Below are positions 33,404 through 34,897 of a stretch of 34,897 nucleotides of DNA, piece by piece. The notes beneath the pieces are model-generated. The model saw only the letters and a program-made list of their open reading frames with translations, was not told where the DNA came from and ran no database searches. Position 1 is the stretch's first letter; each line of letters opens with the position of its first letter. The position numbers and the translations under genes were made by a program. Location: NCBI GenBank assembly GCA_024276655.1, contig JAJRWU010000241.1, positions 1 to 34,897 on the forward strand, written 5' to 3'. This stretch comes from Planctomycetota bacterium (GTDB taxonomy: Bacteria; Planctomycetota; Planctomycetia; Pirellulales; Pirellulaceae).

Positions 33404-34519
33404 TTAACCGGCATGGCGGTCGCGGAAATCTCGCATGAAGGAACACAACGCGGCAACGCCTTCTCGCGGCATGGCGTTGTAAATGGAGGCTCGTATGCCG
33501 CCCACGCTGCGGTGGCCTTTCAGATCGGTCAAACCTTGGGCCGCGGCCGACTTCAAAAACTCGGCTTCGCATTCGGCGTCGGGCAAGCGGAAGGTGGCGT
33601 TCATCTGCGAACGGCTGTTCGGCCGTGCGTGCCCGCGAAAGAAATCGGGGCTTTCATCGAGCACGTCATACACCAAGGCCGCCTTCTCGCGGTTTCTGGC
33701 TTCCATGTTCGCCAAGCCGCCGACTTCGTCTTGCAGCCACTTCGCCACTAGGCCCATTACGTATATGGCGAAAGTAGGCGGCGTGTTGTAAAGCGAATTG
33801 GCTTCGGCATGCTCGCGATAGTTCAAATAACCAGGAAGATTCGCGCCGCTGCGTTCGAGCAGGTCGTCTCGCATGATGACCATGGTCACTCCGGCGGGGC
33901 CGGCGTTTTTCTGGGAGCAGGCGTAAATCAAACCGTATTGGTCGATCGGCATCGGCCGCGAAAGAATGTCGGACGAACAATCGCAGACCACCGGCGCCTC
34001 CGTGTTGGGCGGCGTGGCGGGAAGTTGCACGCCGTGAATCGTTTCGTTCGACGTAATATGCACGTATTCGGCGTCGGCGGAGAACTCCAACGCGTCTTCT
34101 TCACCGGGAATCCGATCATACGACGTTTCGGCGGCATCCCAAACGACGTGCGTTTTCCCCACTTTGCGAGCTTCTTCGAGGGCCTTGTTGCCCCAGGCGC
34201 CCGTCAAGACATAATCCGCCGAAGCATCGGCCGACCGATAAAGATTCATCGGCGCCATCGAGAATTGCAGCCGGGAGCCACCCTGCAAAAAGAACAGTTG
34301 GTAGTTCTCGGGAATTTCAAGCAGCGACCGCAAACACGACTTCGTCGCCTCCAAAATTTCCAAAAACGCCGGGCTCCGATGGCTGATTTCCAACACCGAA
34401 ACACCCGCCCCCGGCAACAGGAGCAGGTCATCTCGGACCTGCTCCAACACCGAAACCGGCAAAGCGGCTGGGCCCGCCGAAAAATTGAACAAACGCTCCG
34501 CCAGAGGTGAAATGGTCAT
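33404..34519 (-). CDS. serC: Phosphoserine aminotransferase
   Basis: 371 residues, standard length. It makes phosphoserine from 3-phosphohydroxypyruvate with glutamate as amino donor (PLP-dependent, class V). Typical features are RLFNFSAGPAALPVSVLEQV, VLEISHRSPAFLEI, the phosphate-binding FLQGGSRLQFSM, CDCSSDILSRP, the PLP-lysine motif SQKNAGPAG and the C-terminal GIRASIYNAMP (substrate-binding Arg). The start is ATG 34519, with an AGG 5-6 nt upstream. The gene precedes serA by 54 bp on the same strand, so the two form a serine-biosynthesis operon; the enzyme appears intact even though serA is interrupted. Confidence 0.94.
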   Translation of the reverse strand: MTISPLAERLFNFSAGPAALPVSVLEQVRDDLLLLPGAGVSVLEISHRSPAFLEILEATKSCLRSLLEIPENYQLFFLQGGSRLQFSMAPMNLYRSADASADYVLTGAWGNKALEEARKVGKTHVVWDAAETSYDRIPGEEDALEFSADAEYVHITSNETIHGVQLPATPPNTEAPVVCDCSSDILSRPMPIDQYGLIYACSQKNAGPAGVTMVIMRDDLLERSGANLPGYLNYREHAEANSLYNTPPTFAIYVMGLVAKWLQDEVGGLANMEARNREKAALVYDVLDESPDFFRGHARPNSRSQMNATFRLPDAECEAEFLKSAAAQGLTDLKGHRSVGGIRASIYNAMPREGVAALCSFMRDFRDRHAG

Positions 34520-34586
34520 TAACCTGCCGCCGTCTATTTTCTACTTGCTGTCTGTTACTACTTTTGGACCAACCAAATCCCGATTC

Positions 34587-34619
34587 AGAAGCCCGGCTTT
34601 TTCAAAAATCCGGGCTTCT
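34587..34619. repeat. Degenerate copy of the GCCCGGC hairpin (MITE core)
   Basis: AGAAGCCCGGCTTTTT (34587-34602) pairs with AAAAATCCGGGCTTCT (34604-34619), one mismatch. It resembles the 2561, 3596 and 13226 cores in arrangement and length. No clear terminal inverted repeats remain around it. It sits in the 220-bp spacer between the transposase stub and serC, where nothing else is recognised. Confidence 0.6.
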
Positions 34620-34739
34620 CAAGCGTCCATTCAGGAACCAATCGCTCCACGCTTCCCATGTGGCCGCCGGGCTCAAGAAATCTCGCACGTCGCCCAATTT
34701 CCGAATCGGCGCCGGCCCTGATTGTATGCTCCGCCCAAA

Positions 34740-34895
34740 CTATTGAGAAGGACGCCCGCCCAGCGCTTCGGCTCGCTCCAGCTTCATCGCTTCGTTCATG
34801 AGAATCTCGATCGCCTCGGCCATTCCGTCGAAACCATGCTCGCTGAGCAGTTGGAGCAAATCCTCGAAACGGGTAGATTGGTCTTCGTGGGTCAT
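34740..34895 (-). pseudogene. N-terminal stub of an IS256-family (Mutator-type) transposase
   Basis: 51 codons from ATG 34895 to TAG at 34742-34740. The sequence HGFDGMAEAIEILMNEAMKL followed by ERAEALGGRP matches the conserved N-terminus of IS256-family transposases, where a continuing GARPYER-type sequence is expected. Here it breaks off into SQ-stop, and the DDE catalytic domain is absent from the following sequence on that strand. The element is therefore a truncated remnant. The upstream part, including any terminal inverted repeat, is beyond the window. Confidence 0.75.
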
Positions 34896-34897
34896 GG

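Overview
The window looks like chromosomal DNA of a planctomycete, most likely Pirellulales-like. This is inferred from GC-rich coding, the style of the proteins (a DUF1080 hydrolase, an ABC permease joined to a CPBP protease, a small membrane protein with an N-terminal DPYKSPQ segment), and abundant short palindromic repeats between genes. No 16S rRNA or other decisive marker is present. Most genes are ordinary chromosomal genes, separated by repeat-rich spacers and mobile-element debris.

Layout. The left edge (1-132) is the 3' end of a group II intron (domains V and VI). Next come a small membrane protein, a lipoprotein, an 82-residue protein and xerC on the plus strand. On the minus strand follow an ECF sigma/anti-sigma pair, an FHA protein, a family 5 type uracil-DNA glycosylase and mnmA. 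A 600-bp nest of palindromes separates mnmA from a DUF1080 protein. A plus-strand ABC-2 permease/CPBP protease fusion leads into rnpB. The last 123 nt of rnpB are repeated exactly 1396 bp downstream. The two copies bracket a small segment with a ribbon-helix-helix (HicB-like) gene, a frameshifted partner gene, gene debris and a 103-bp MITE. A second, diverged ribbon-helix-helix gene sits just beyond the second copy.

From 23201 down to 14350 a compact seven-gene minus-strand operon encodes an exopolysaccharide system: Wzz/GumC chain-length protein, polysaccharide deacetylase, Wzx flippase, Wzy/ligase, GT2, CelD-type acyltransferase and GT2. Its members overlap, abut or are closely spaced. No initiating glycosyltransferase or outer-membrane exporter is in the window. 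Divergently transcribed are addB and addA (double-strand break end processing), with a hairpin mini-ORF wedged between them. Then come an SLC13/RCK-type transporter and the serine pathway pair serC-serA on the minus strand. serA has an in-frame TAA at codon 218. The right edge holds the N-terminal stub of an IS256-family transposase.

The most noteworthy points are: (i) duplication of the rnpB 3' end, with a ribbon-helix-helix gene after each copy, suggesting that this RNA gene end is a recurrent integration or cassette site; (ii) a MITE/hairpin family seen four times, one copy of which supplies the stop codon of the anti-sigma gene; (iii) the hairpin insertion in addBA with a duplicated gene end; (iv) the apparent nonsense mutation in serA.
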